Shown: positions 8,524 to 16,147, numbered from the stretch's first letter. The stretch: DNA of 38,715 bases from Candidatus Thorarchaeota archaeon (GCA_018238375.1 JABCTJ010000066.1:1-38715), one strand, 5' to 3'. Program-made: numbers and translations. The notes: a model not told the origin generated them from the sequence alone.

Positions 8524-8644
8524 AATGGATACAGTTACAGGCAAGCTCCGTGAGATTGGATAAGGGCTTGTTGACATCATCACGCCTTCAAGACGCCTTC
8601 GAAGGTGAGATACATACCATCATACATTTGCAGGTCCAGAATGA
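8524..8644. repeat. 121-bp direct repeat, right copy
   Basis: Partner of 5181-5301, in the same orientation and without gaps. Together the two copies bracket about 3.2 kb that contains only the fusion gene and its promoter. Confidence 0.9.
8525..8563 (+). pseudogene. Remnant of the C-terminus of the carbonic anhydrase-like gene
   Basis: Encodes MDTVTGKLREIG and a stop, identical in protein to the end of the gene at 4210-5220, but with four synonymous base changes in 12 codons. It has no upstream coding sequence. Confidence 0.85.
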
Positions 8645-9260
8645 AGGAGTTTAGCTTGAATATGGGTATCACAGGCACGCCTTCATGGAACTCGATATCC
8701 TCCAACATCCAAGTCACAATGATTGGCACAAGAGAATAGGACCCGTTGGGCAAGGGTTTCAGTTTTTGTGCGAGTCTGTTCATCTGATTCGCCAATCGGG
8801 CGGTCCTTTCCTTCTGCTTTTCCGCCGCGCGCGCAAGTGCCGAAGATTTCCCTGATCTAATCCCCCACATCTTCGCATCTATGGACACGATAGTCTTTCC
8901 TCTCAAGCCGACAACATCGATTTCCATGCCCTTTATGGTGCTGTTACCTCTTCTTCGGAAGCTCTCCACACAATGAAATTCATTCTCTTCCAAGATTTCC
9001 GCAACGAACCCCTCAAAGTCTTTCCATGTCAGCAGTTCAACAATCGCTTCGATAGGTGATCCAAGAGCCACCGCCTTGAATGCGAGTGCGATACGGTTGC
9101 GTCTTGATACACTCCACGTATCATCTAATCCCCTACTAGTCCCTAGGCTTTCAAGAACTCCTACCGTTCCCCTGTCGACAATTTCGAGAGCACCTGAATC
9201 CTTCGTATTCTTCAAGAGAAACAGAATGCTGTCAAGGATGTTCTCGTCCATCTCACTCAT
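8580..9260 (-). CDS. PD-(D/E)XK nuclease-like protein (Mrr/archaeal restriction-endonuclease fold)
   Basis: A 226-residue protein. After ~75 helical residues comes a nuclease-like core: WKDFEGFVAEILEENEFHCV (acidic helix with glutamates), then KGMEIDVVG (metal-binding aspartate) and IVSIDAKMWG (D-x-K catalytic pair). This E...D...(D/E)XK order is that of Mrr-like and archaeal Holliday-junction-resolvase-like nucleases. The substrate cannot be told from sequence. Its end was the site of the fusion-gene insertion: the ORF itself is whole, but a second copy of its last ~21 codons lies 3.3 kb away. The start ATG at 9260 is only ~21 bp from a TATA box shared with the divergent gene, so the mRNA is probably leaderless or starts at the in-frame ATG 9251. 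Confidence 0.65.
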   Translation of the reverse strand: MSEMDENILDSILFLLKNTKDSGALEIVDRGTVGVLESLGTSRGLDDTWSVSRRNRIALAFKAVALGSPIEAIVELLTWKDFEGFVAEILEENEFHCVESFRRRGNSTIKGMEIDVVGLRGKTIVSIDAKMWGIRSGKSSALARAAEKQKERTARLANQMNRLAQKLKPLPNGSYSLVPIIVTWMLEDIEFHEGVPVIPIFKLNSFILDLQMYDGMYLTFEGVLKA

Positions 9261-9277
9261 TCGCTTTTGCGCTCTAG

Positions 9278-9285
9278 TTTATATC
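9278..9285. promoter_or_regulatory. Shared bidirectional TATA box
   Basis: TTTATATC on the plus strand (GATATAAA on the minus) is the only TATA-like element in the 56-bp gap. It lies about 36 bp before ATG 9317 (plus) and 21-30 bp before ATG 9260/9251 (minus), so one near-palindromic box appears to serve both genes. Confidence 0.5.
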
Positions 9286-9316
9286 TCCCACTGCTGTGAT
9301 AATAGTTTGATTGAGT

Positions 9317-9811
9317 ATGTCTGAATCTTCAGAAGGTTGGGGGCGGGTCCTCAAGGCATTCGATGATTGGATCTCCTACGAGAGTTCAGAGTTTGCTCCA
9401 TGGACTGCATACTTTTCCCCAGAGAATCTCCGAGACCTTACTGACAAGGAGCGGATGGGTTGGATGCACTCCATGTACAGTGAGGTGATTCCAGGACGCG
9501 TTGAGAGCTGCAAATCGGTCGCTGTTGCTTTCGAGGATTTCTTGCCATATATGCCCGACCCTGCGTCACAAGAGACTGTGCGATCAATGATTGACTTGAG
9601 CACAAGAATACAGGACAGCATGCGGGGCATGAGTGATGTCATAACTACCATGATGGAGGAGTATAAGGTTGGGGGACTCGATGAAGCCTTTCACTACCTC
9701 TCATCTCTCGCTGATGCTGAAGAAGATATTCGGCACCACATGACTATCTATTCTGCGGGATTCAGGAAGCTGAAGAAGTTGGGACTTACAATCCCTGAGG
9801 AAATGATGTAG
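9317..9811 (+). CDS. Uncharacterised helical protein
   Basis: A 164-residue soluble, acidic protein predicted helical throughout, with no cysteines and no recognised motif. It begins MSESSEGWGR at ATG 9317; a TTG six bases earlier is possible but the ATG better fits the promoter spacing. A centre rich in Met and Asp (SMIDLSTRIQDSMRGMSDVI) suggests a helical bundle. A small membrane protein gene follows 28 bp downstream in the same direction, probably on the same transcript. I do not recognise the family. Confidence 0.65.
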   Translation: MSESSEGWGRVLKAFDDWISYESSEFAPWTAYFSPENLRDLTDKERMGWMHSMYSEVIPGRVESCKSVAVAFEDFLPYMPDPASQETVRSMIDLSTRIQDSMRGMSDVITTMMEEYKVGGLDEAFHYLSSLADAEEDIRHHMTIYSAGFRKLKKLGLTIPEEMM

Positions 9812-9839
9812 GTTATAACCAGCAAGATGTGATAGAGCA

Positions 9840-10160
9840 TTGATTGCACAAGTATCGACGCCAATCTTTGGGATATTCTCTATTCAAATTGTGATATTAG
9901 GGTGGACTTTGCTCTGCGGATTTCTATACATACCAATCAGAATCGGGTTGTCCGATGCCCGTCAGAGTCGTCTGCTAATTATTTGTTTCTTGATTTTCTT
10001 TTCATGGCTGATCCCAGCAGGATTCCTTCTATGCTGGCTGTTGTTTGCTTCTCAAGTGACTATTTTCACATTGGTCAACCCGTTGACGGGTATCTTTTTC
10101 CTACAGCTCGTCGCAATGGTATGGGATATGGTCCGTCAATTCCGAAACCTACGCGCATAG
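9840..10160 (+). CDS. Small integral membrane protein
   Basis: A 106-residue protein with three strongly hydrophobic stretches (about residues 10-35, 45-68 and 70-95) separated by short basic loops, ending in the basic tail RQFRNLRA. It starts with TTG at 9840; GTGAT lies about 6 bases upstream. No family recognised. The hydrophobic periodicity in this frame argues that it is real and that the overlapping 103-codon frame at 9902 is a shadow. Confidence 0.55.
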   Translation: MIAQVSTPIFGIFSIQIVILGWTLLCGFLYIPIRIGLSDARQSRLLIICFLIFFSWLIPAGFLLCWLLFASQVTIFTLVNPLTGIFFLQLVAMVWDMVRQFRNLRA

Positions 10161-10266
10161 CTCACTACTATCGTCTATTCATGCGTGGTTTGAAAAGCCA
10201 ACAGCACGCCTGACAAACCTTAAGTATCAACACACGAGAGGGAATTTGACCCACTAACAAAGTGAG

Positions 10267-10731
10267 GTGATAACACAATGGGTTTTGGAAGTAAAACCAC
10301 AACCTCGGCCCATCGATGTCGGGTCGCGGAATCAACAGGTGAGTGTCAAATTAGCCAACGAGGCGAATGTGTTCTCCAGTGGCCATCAGGTCTCTGAGCA
10401 GTTCACTCATCCTGCTGACAAGCCTACTTTTGAGAGTCTTGCTGCATCGTTCCTACGGTTAGCTGACCTAAGGTTGAGCAGCACTCAGAAGGCCGTCTTG
10501 AGAATGAGTGCTCAACTCCTAGAGCATCATTGTCTAACGGTCACTGGGCTTGCAGATCTGCTATCCCGACGGAGCACTGTTCCATATTCGACTGCGAAAT
10601 GGAATCTACGTTCTCTGATGGACTTGGAGCTGCTTGCTGGGGGCGACACCCAGTGCAGAGGATTGCAGGCAAGTCTAACCCCCTCTGGGCGGATGCTAGC
10701 TGCATATCTCGAAGAATCTGATGTAGACTGA
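10267..10731 (+). CDS. Winged-helix DNA-binding protein (start uncertain)
   Basis: A 154-residue protein. The last ~90 residues look like a winged helix: LSSTQKAVLRMSAQLLEHH, then a recognition-type helix TVTGLADLLSRRSTVPYSTAKWNLRSLMDLELL, then a wing and a final helix (LTPSGRMLAAYLEES). The first ~60 residues are polar and probably disordered. It is likely a transcription regulator with unknown target. The GTG at 10267 has almost no spacing after a possible SD motif, whereas the strong GAGGTGAT is placed ideally for an ATG at 10278 in a different frame. The true N-terminus is therefore in doubt. A strong terminator follows directly. A CTTAAGTAT box near 10219 may be the promoter. Confidence 0.6.
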   Translation: MITQWVLEVKPQPRPIDVGSRNQQVSVKLANEANVFSSGHQVSEQFTHPADKPTFESLAASFLRLADLRLSSTQKAVLRMSAQLLEHHCLTVTGLADLLSRRSTVPYSTAKWNLRSLMDLELLAGGDTQCRGLQASLTPSGRMLAAYLEESDVD

Positions 10732-10777
10732 GAAAGAGGGGACTCCGTCGAGTTTCCCCTTTCTCGTTTCTTTTTTT
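10730..10777 (+). terminator. Intrinsic-type terminator after the winged-helix gene
   Basis: GAGAAAGAGGGGA (10730-10742) pairs with TCCCCTTTCTC (10755-10765) apart from a small bulge. The hairpin is followed by TTTCTTTTTTT (10767-10777). It overlaps the stop codon of the winged-helix gene. Confidence 0.75.
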
Positions 10778-10853
10778 AGTATCCGACAGTCCAATGAAGA
10801 TATCGAGGGACTCCTCGTGCTCTGCTGGTGTTGCACTGCTTTACACACCAGCT

Positions 10854-11543
10854 TCACTGCATCTTCTTGCTGAAGAGCTCCCATGCCGTTGGAATGAGCG
10901 CCTCCGCTTCCTCGTGGCTGATCCCTGATGAGATCACGACGTCGACGAACTTGCTCTCGCCTTTGTCGAGAGTTCCAAGGTTCCATTGCACTGCGACGGC
11001 AACATCCCTTGGTCCCAGCTCGAGGTTGTTCTTCAGGTCGCGGTAGGTATCTGTCACCTTTAGCTTCAGCGGAGGCGATATCTCCCAACCGGTCGGTCTG
11101 GGTTTTGAGGCCAGTTCCACATGGAGTGGCGCTTCATCCCAGACCTGCATGACGCCTGTTTCTGGGTCGAATCTAGCCATGTCGTCCCTGTAGCTGGGCG
11201 GACCACCAATATCGAAGTCCATCAGGCTGTAGACCCTCAGGTCTTCCAGTGGCGAATCGCTTACGTTCGTCGTCCGATGGCGCATCAACAGAAATGGCCT
11301 GTTGAAGGTCCACAGGGCGATATCAAACATAGCCATTGGGGCTGTCTGACCCTCTGGAGTGAATTCCAGAGCTAGTTCGAACCGTTTCTGCTTGTACTCC
11401 CTCCGTTTCACGGAATAGGACTGCTCCTCCGTGGACATGCCACAGAAGACCTGTCCGCCGCTTCTGAATGTTGACCAGAAGCCACTTCTGTACCCAGCTG
11501 GATTCCGAAGCAGTAGGCGGTCTTTGCCGGTGGAATCAATCAA
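10854..11543 (-). CDS. Uncharacterised beta-rich protein, possibly interrupted by an in-frame TGA
   Basis: A 229-residue frame of alternating hydrophobic and polar residues, suggesting a beta-sandwich (for example FDIALWTFNRPFLLMRHRTTN and VAVAVQWNLGTLDKGESKFVDVVISSG). No family recognised. The only start in the open part is a TTG at 11543 without an SD motif. Fourteen codons further up is a TGA (11583-11585), and beyond it the same frame continues for 24 codons to an ATG at 11657, which has GTGAT 5 bases upstream and TATA boxes 30-50 bp upstream. The natural gene is therefore probably 10854-11657 with an internal TGA: a nonsense mutation, a sequencing error, or, less likely, selenocysteine (context C-T-G-TGA). 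Confidence 0.6.
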   Translation of the reverse strand: MIDSTGKDRLLLRNPAGYRSGFWSTFRSGGQVFCGMSTEEQSYSVKRREYKQKRFELALEFTPEGQTAPMAMFDIALWTFNRPFLLMRHRTTNVSDSPLEDLRVYSLMDFDIGGPPSYRDDMARFDPETGVMQVWDEAPLHVELASKPRPTGWEISPPLKLKVTDTYRDLKNNLELGPRDVAVAVQWNLGTLDKGESKFVDVVISSGISHEEAEALIPTAWELFSKKMQ

Positions 11544-11582
11544 GCTGAGGCGTTTGATGTAGAAACCTAGGCGACCTTTTCG

Positions 11583-11657
11583 TCAGCCTGTACACTCGAC
11601 GTTGTATGCGAGGTCAAGCCTAGGACGTCGGCTGCCAGTTTCTAGTATCTCAGACAT
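11583..11657 (-). pseudogene. N-terminal 24 codons of the preceding gene, cut off by TGA
   Basis: ATG 11657 opens MSEILETGSRRPRLDLAYNVECTG and then hits TGA at 11585-11583, in the same frame as the downstream protein, which resumes RKGRLGFYIKRL. SD motif and promoter placement fit this ATG much better than the TTG at 11543. Confidence 0.5.
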
Positions 11658-11702
11658 GACCGATCACTTGTTCCTATGCACTATCACTTTTATTCTAGTC
11701 TT

Positions 11703-11710
11703 GATATAAA
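11703..11710. promoter_or_regulatory. Shared bidirectional TATA box
   Basis: GATATAAA (TTTATATC on the other strand) is the same octamer as the shared box at 9278-9285. Toward the plus strand it would start a transcript near 11732, leading the coiled-coil gene at 11800. Toward the minus strand it would start near 11680, leading ATG 11657. A second minus-strand candidate, AATAAAAG, lies at about 11686-11693. Confidence 0.45.
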
Positions 11711-11799
11711 GATGGTCAGACTTATGTACAGACTTCGCAAGGTCGCAAAGTTGATAAAGCGCGCTCAGAAATCGACGCCCGATTAGGTGAGTTTTCCCT

Positions 11800-13035
11800 A
11801 TGACCACTCTTACTGTCGACCAGCTCGACAAATGGTATCGAAAGCGCTTGGCAACGCAGTCGAAGGACTTCATCAAACGCGCTGAGAAAAGTCATAAGAA
11901 CGTAAGCCAGACTCTCAAGGATGTTGGGGTGATTGCGGGGGATCTGGAAGACAGTGCAAAAGACGACTCTGAAACCATTGGGATTGCCAGCCGATTTGCA
12001 ATGAAACTGGACGGCATTGTCAAGAGCTTCGAAGTTAAGCGTGATATCACGTACGAGAGCACTGAGGCCATGCAAGAGGAGATTCAGCGCTTTATCCAGG
12101 AGTTGTGGGGTGCTGGTGCTCGCTGGATTCGCAGGATGGATAAGAGGCACAAGAATACAATCAAAATGCTTGACACCTACATGAAGGAGCTTTCCAAGGA
12201 GATGAAGGTCCTTGGTAAGTTGCTTTACGAGTTCAATTGGGTTAAGGACTTGGAACGCATTGGCGGTCGAATCCAGACATTGAGCGAACTAACCTACAGC
12301 GCTGAGGGGTTCGAGGAGCAGATCCGTCAGATTCAGCTCAAGATTGATACAGCCACGAAAGAGCATTCAGCTGCTACGCAAGCTTACAACGAATTCACTA
12401 AAACATCTAATGTCGCAGAGCTGCTCTCGCTAGACGAGGAATCGGAGCATATCGCTGCGCTGCTCCGGATGAAGCTCAGTCCTTTGAAGAAGCAAGTCAA
12501 GAAGTTCATGCAACGTGATACCGGTGTGAGGGTGTCCCCTCCTGGTCAGAGGGCATTGGGCGATTACTTCGAGGATCCTCTGACTGCGATAATTGCAGAG
12601 CCTGACGGCACTCCTGGCTTAGTTGAGGGTCTAGAAGGTTTGCAGAAAGCTCTTGACACTGACAAGTTGAAGCTCAAGGATCGGCTAGCACGTCGCGCTT
12701 CTGAGGAGATTGAAGCGATAAAGAATGGTTCCATAAGCGATCTTCAACTGCAAGCAAAGGAATTGGACGAGAAGCGTCGAGCTTTCGCAGGGTCAGATGT
12801 TTACAAGAAAAGCGCCGCCCTCACAGAACGTTTGAACGAAGCTTCAAGGAACTTGGAATATCATACAAATGACCTCCTAAAGGTTGGAGATGACATCAGG
12901 AAACAGATAGCTCGAGTTGAGGAATTTAAAACACGCATTGAATCCGAGATACTGGAGTCCTTTGAAGAGAAAATTACAATCAAAATCGATAAGCTAGGTT
13001 TGGAGCCATTACTGGCACGTTGCGTTGTTAGCTGA
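11800..13035 (+). CDS. Coiled-coil protein, unknown function
   Basis: A 411-residue cytoplasmic protein, almost wholly alpha-helical and charged, with heptad-like segments (about 1-240 and 290-400) and a short loop-rich break near residues 245-275 (RVSPPGQRALGDYFEDPLTAI). No signal peptide or membrane segment is visible. AGGTGA sits 9 bases before the ATG. The D-aminoacyl-tRNA deacylase gene begins 16 bases after its stop, so they are co-transcribed. Two further coiled-coil genes lie downstream (14027 and 16148). I recognise no named family; function by analogy with SMC-like or chemoreceptor-like proteins would be guesswork. Confidence 0.75.
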   Translation: MTTLTVDQLDKWYRKRLATQSKDFIKRAEKSHKNVSQTLKDVGVIAGDLEDSAKDDSETIGIASRFAMKLDGIVKSFEVKRDITYESTEAMQEEIQRFIQELWGAGARWIRRMDKRHKNTIKMLDTYMKELSKEMKVLGKLLYEFNWVKDLERIGGRIQTLSELTYSAEGFEEQIRQIQLKIDTATKEHSAATQAYNEFTKTSNVAELLSLDEESEHIAALLRMKLSPLKKQVKKFMQRDTGVRVSPPGQRALGDYFEDPLTAIIAEPDGTPGLVEGLEGLQKALDTDKLKLKDRLARRASEEIEAIKNGSISDLQLQAKELDEKRRAFAGSDVYKKSAALTERLNEASRNLEYHTNDLLKVGDDIRKQIARVEEFKTRIESEILESFEEKITIKIDKLGLEPLLARCVVS

Positions 13036-13051
13036 CAAGAGGTGCGCAGCC

Positions 13052-13876
13052 GTGCGGATTCTTGTAACATCGGAAAAGGATATCGCCAGCCAAACGATTC
13101 GAAACGTCCTGATAGAAGAACATGGATTCCTGGAAACTGGAGATACATTCGAGGGCAATCCGATTCTATCATTAGATGAATCAATCTTATTGATTACTTC
13201 CACTCGTGACATGATTTTCTGTAACCATCTGGAGTCGCACTTTAATGCCGAAGTGTTCATCTTCTGTTCGCGCCACAGGGCTGAATCCGGACAACCTGCC
13301 TTGCTGGTCCACAGCACAGGCAACCTTGGTCAAGAAGCGCTCTTTGGTGGCAATCCCCAACAGCTCTCCGTGTCAACAGCATCTCTGGTAGCAGTTGCTC
13401 TGAAACGGCTTTGCAAGGAACAAGCAGATCGCAGATTGGACGCCTTCGATGTCACTATGGAAGTCACACACCATGGCCCCACCACAATGAATACCCCCCT
13501 GTTGTTTATCGAGTTGGGCAGCGATGAAGCCCACTGGCGACACGAGGAAGGTGCGCGTGCAGTTGCTGCGGCAGCACTCGACTGCGCAAGAGAGCCGTTT
13601 GCAGAAGACGCAGTCATTGGGTTTGGGGGTACACACTACGCCAGCAAGTTCAACAAATTAGTCTTGGAGCGCGATTTGCATGTTGGTCATATGGCCCCAA
13701 AATATGCAATACCTGGTCTAACTCGTGATGTTGTACTTCAGATGATGAACAGATCGCGCGAGACCGTGAAGACCGCCATTATCGATTGGAAAGGCACAAA
13801 CGCTGAACAAAAGGCGTACCTCCTCCCGATACTTGAGAGTCTTGGCTTGGATGTTGTGCGAGCAAAGCGCGCATAA
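13052..13876 (+). CDS. dtdA: D-aminoacyl-tRNA deacylase, archaeal/plant type
   Basis: Hydrolyses D-amino acids mischarged on tRNA, keeping them out of translation. The 274-residue sequence carries the DTD2/GEK1 hallmarks MEVTHHGPTTMNTPLLFIELGS, WRHEEGA, GFGGTHYASKFN and HMAPKYAIPGL. I place the start at GTG 13052 (MRILVTSEKD) because AGAGGTG lies exactly 7 bases upstream. A TTG at 13025 would add nine residues and overlap the previous gene. It sits directly behind a coiled-coil gene with a 16-bp gap; there is no obvious mechanistic link between the two. Confidence 0.93.
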   Translation: MRILVTSEKDIASQTIRNVLIEEHGFLETGDTFEGNPILSLDESILLITSTRDMIFCNHLESHFNAEVFIFCSRHRAESGQPALLVHSTGNLGQEALFGGNPQQLSVSTASLVAVALKRLCKEQADRRLDAFDVTMEVTHHGPTTMNTPLLFIELGSDEAHWRHEEGARAVAAAALDCAREPFAEDAVIGFGGTHYASKFNKLVLERDLHVGHMAPKYAIPGLTRDVVLQMMNRSRETVKTAIIDWKGTNAEQKAYLLPILESLGLDVVRAKRA

Positions 13877-13970
13877 GCTTCAGCTGCCCTTTCTCATGCA
13901 CTCACGGGTCTCAACGATTCTTGATTCCCGTACAGTATTATTTTGCATTTTCGTAATCTTCTCCCGAAAG

Positions 13971-13979
13971 CCTAAATAC
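13971..13979 (+). promoter_or_regulatory. TATA-like box of the 14027 coiled-coil gene
   Basis: CCTAAATAC sits about 52 bp ahead of ATG 14027, predicting transcription from about 14000. The SD motif AGGAG ends 5 bases before the ATG. Confidence 0.45.
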
Positions 13980-14026
13980 TGGACTCGCATCTAAAGCAGT
14001 ACTCACATGTCTAGGTAGGAGACACT

Positions 14027-15058
14027 ATGCCCACAGAAAAAGAATCAACAGCAGACGAGCTTGAGGAAAAAGTCGACAAACTGGCAGAGAGCCTAGCCAC
14101 GATTGTCGGCGAGCTAAAGGTGCTTTCTTCTATCAAGGACATGGCCAAGAAGATGGGCTCGCTCGAAGCAGAAGTCAAGGACATCAAGAAGGCAATAGCT
14201 CCGGTGTCTAAGATTGATGATTTGCTCGTTTCAGTTAATGGCATCGATAAGAATGTCGTTGAGATTGTCGAGTCAAGGGAATACGAGGTTGTTCTGAAGA
14301 AAATGGATGATCTACTGGTGTCCTCTCACGACTTGAATGAGGGTATAGTAGAGATTAAGGACTCCAAGACCTTAGGTGAGCTTGGAAAGAAGATTGAAGC
14401 AGTGTCAAGCTCGGTATCAGACATTAGCAAGAACATCGAGCTCACTCGCGCAGGGCGCAACCTTGAAACGCTGGAGACCAAGATTGACGACCTTCAGCAG
14501 TATGTCGCTGGTCTTTCATCTCTGGAAAACAGCATTCAGGACCTCTCAGGGACATTTGATGAAACCCGTGAGATTGTTAGCATTATCGTGCGACAGTTGG
14601 ATGACATCGAGCGCAAATACAACAAATCAGTTGAAGAGATCAGCAAGGTTGTTGAAGATGTTACACTGGTAGCCCGTTCGGTCAATGAAGCTCCATCTAC
14701 AACCAAGGCAACCAAGAAAGCATCGAAGGCTACAAAGCACAAGAAAGTTGAACAGAAGACTCCGCCTGCGGCTGAAGAGGTAGTACTCCCAGGCACAATT
14801 GATGGAATCATGAAGCAGCTTCTTGGGAAGGTATCCCCTGCAACTGAGGCTGTTGAGATGGCCGCCGCATTGGAAACCGTTCGGGACCAATTGACCACGA
14901 TGATTACTGGCGGTACCCCTGTCTTGTTCCAATTCGGCAAGAGAGCGAGGGAGCTCAAATCGTATCCACCAACCGCAACTTTGAACGAGAATGACATTGC
15001 GCGACTCAACAGTGAAATCCGCAACTGGTCGTCTAAGCTAAAGGAAGTTACCCAATAG
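14027..15058 (+). CDS. Coiled-coil protein with small C-terminal domain
   Basis: A 343-residue protein. Residues ~5-220 are nearly continuous heptad-like helix with recurring units such as KIDDLLVSVNGIDKNVVEIV / KMDDLLVSSHDLNEGIVEIK, which look like an internal repeat of ~35 residues. Residues ~225-250 are a lysine/alanine-rich linker (TTKATKKASKATKHKK). Residues ~255-343 form a small globular domain (GIMKQLLGKVSPATEAVEMAAALETVRDQ...). It has its own SD motif and promoter. No family recognised. The layout suggests a rod with a C-terminal binding head, possibly structural or scaffolding. Confidence 0.75.
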   Translation: MPTEKESTADELEEKVDKLAESLATIVGELKVLSSIKDMAKKMGSLEAEVKDIKKAIAPVSKIDDLLVSVNGIDKNVVEIVESREYEVVLKKMDDLLVSSHDLNEGIVEIKDSKTLGELGKKIEAVSSSVSDISKNIELTRAGRNLETLETKIDDLQQYVAGLSSLENSIQDLSGTFDETREIVSIIVRQLDDIERKYNKSVEEISKVVEDVTLVARSVNEAPSTTKATKKASKATKHKKVEQKTPPAAEEVVLPGTIDGIMKQLLGKVSPATEAVEMAAALETVRDQLTTMITGGTPVLFQFGKRARELKSYPPTATLNENDIARLNSEIRNWSSKLKEVTQ

Positions 15059-15292
15059 GACTAGGTCTTGCTCTGTCCCATTTGGAGCTAAATGCTTCCT
15101 ACATGATCCCAACACCTGTAACCACGCGTATGAACTGCCTTATCCTAGTTGACCATGCGCATAACTTTATTTCATTGAAAGCACAGATGCGCAATTGAAT
15201 CTCGCTCACGACTGTTTGGGTCGTTAACGAGCGTTGACCATCTCGGTCATAGTACAACTGGGCTATCCTTGAGCAGCGGGTTGAAATCTAAA

Positions 15293-16108
15293 ATGAAACT
15301 GAAGAAGCATAATACGACCTTGGCCACTAAAATGGACCTGTTGGATGTGACAGCTGATAATCAGCTAGCGAAAGAGCTAATGGAATTGCACGAAAACAAG
15401 TGTCGTGAGTGTCAAGAGGATCGATTAAGCTGCACAGTGCGTCCTTCCTGCAAAGATAGGAATTTCCTGAACATGTTGATTGAGCTGGGTATCGAACCGG
15501 AGGATCTCCCAAGTTTCTGCTACAGCCAGTATCTCAATCATATCCAGAGGTTCATTATGGAGCGGAAGGGACGCCGAATGATTGACCGCAGGCTTCCAAT
15601 CAAGGATTTCCTCTCAGCACTGCGTGTGAGTTCGATTAGACACTTCACAACGAAGTTCAAAAAGACTTGGTCCAAGTCGGCCTCAATTCATAAAGGGAAT
15701 ACTATGCTTCTGGCCGGTGACGGCCTGCTTTTCCACTTTGACTTCGCTCGCGGCATAGTCGTAATGAATCCTGTGTACGTAAGGATCAAAAGCCTTGAAA
15801 TGCTCAAGCTCTACGCAGACTTGTTCTCGAAGTACTATGACTTGAAGTCAGAGGTTAAGGATGTAACTCTGAACTGGTGGATACTCAGTATCGCGGTTGA
15901 TGTTGAGAGCACTGTTGAGAGTATAAAGCCCGTAAAAAGTAAACTCTCTGGCTGTTTTGACGCTCTCAATATAGAAGCGTCTGAGAATATCGTAAGCATT
16001 CATGCTGAGGTCATTATCGATGAAAATCGGAAACCTCTTTTTGTGAATGACATTGAAACGGCTTTCACCGTGAGCTCCAAGCTGAGGTCGGGCGAGATAA
16101 GTAACTAG
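15293..16108 (+). CDS. Uncharacterised protein with N-terminal four-cysteine cluster
   Basis: About 271 residues. Near the N-terminus is C-x2-C-x6-C-x5-C (KCRECQEDRLSCTVRPSCKDR, split here by its own spacing), a plausible zinc or Fe-S site. The rest alternates strands and helices with no recognised motif (YSQYLNHIQRFIMERKGRRMIDRRLPIKDF...). ATG 15293 is chosen; in-frame TTGs at 15269 and 15281 are alternatives, and no start has a clear SD motif. A TATA-like ACTTTATTT lies near 15157-15166, leaving a long leader. The giant TrmB-like gene begins about 40 bp after its stop, so the two are probably one transcription unit. Confidence 0.65.
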   Translation: MKLKKHNTTLATKMDLLDVTADNQLAKELMELHENKCRECQEDRLSCTVRPSCKDRNFLNMLIELGIEPEDLPSFCYSQYLNHIQRFIMERKGRRMIDRRLPIKDFLSALRVSSIRHFTTKFKKTWSKSASIHKGNTMLLAGDGLLFHFDFARGIVVMNPVYVRIKSLEMLKLYADLFSKYYDLKSEVKDVTLNWWILSIAVDVESTVESIKPVKSKLSGCFDALNIEASENIVSIHAEVIIDENRKPLFVNDIETAFTVSSKLRSGEISN

Positions 16109-16147
16109 GTAGTACAGTCCAGATTCTGTTTCTTGGACTGTCATTGG

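Noticed and set aside
9902-10213. 103-codon ORF overlapping the small membrane protein
   Set aside because: The other frame has clear membrane segments and an SD motif; this one has neither hydrophobic pattern nor motif.
11713-11787. Basic 24-codon ORF ahead of the first coiled-coil gene
   Set aside because: The predicted transcript start (about 11732) lies inside it, so its ATG codons would not be on the mRNA.
13025-13051. TTG start for dtdA adding nine residues
   Set aside because: GTG 13052 has an ideal SD motif at 7 bases and gives the normal family N-terminus.
15180-15240. Possible leader structure (CTCG..CGAC / GTCG..CGAG) ahead of the four-Cys gene
   Set aside because: Only two 4-bp stems with mismatched interior; too weak to call a riboswitch or attenuator.
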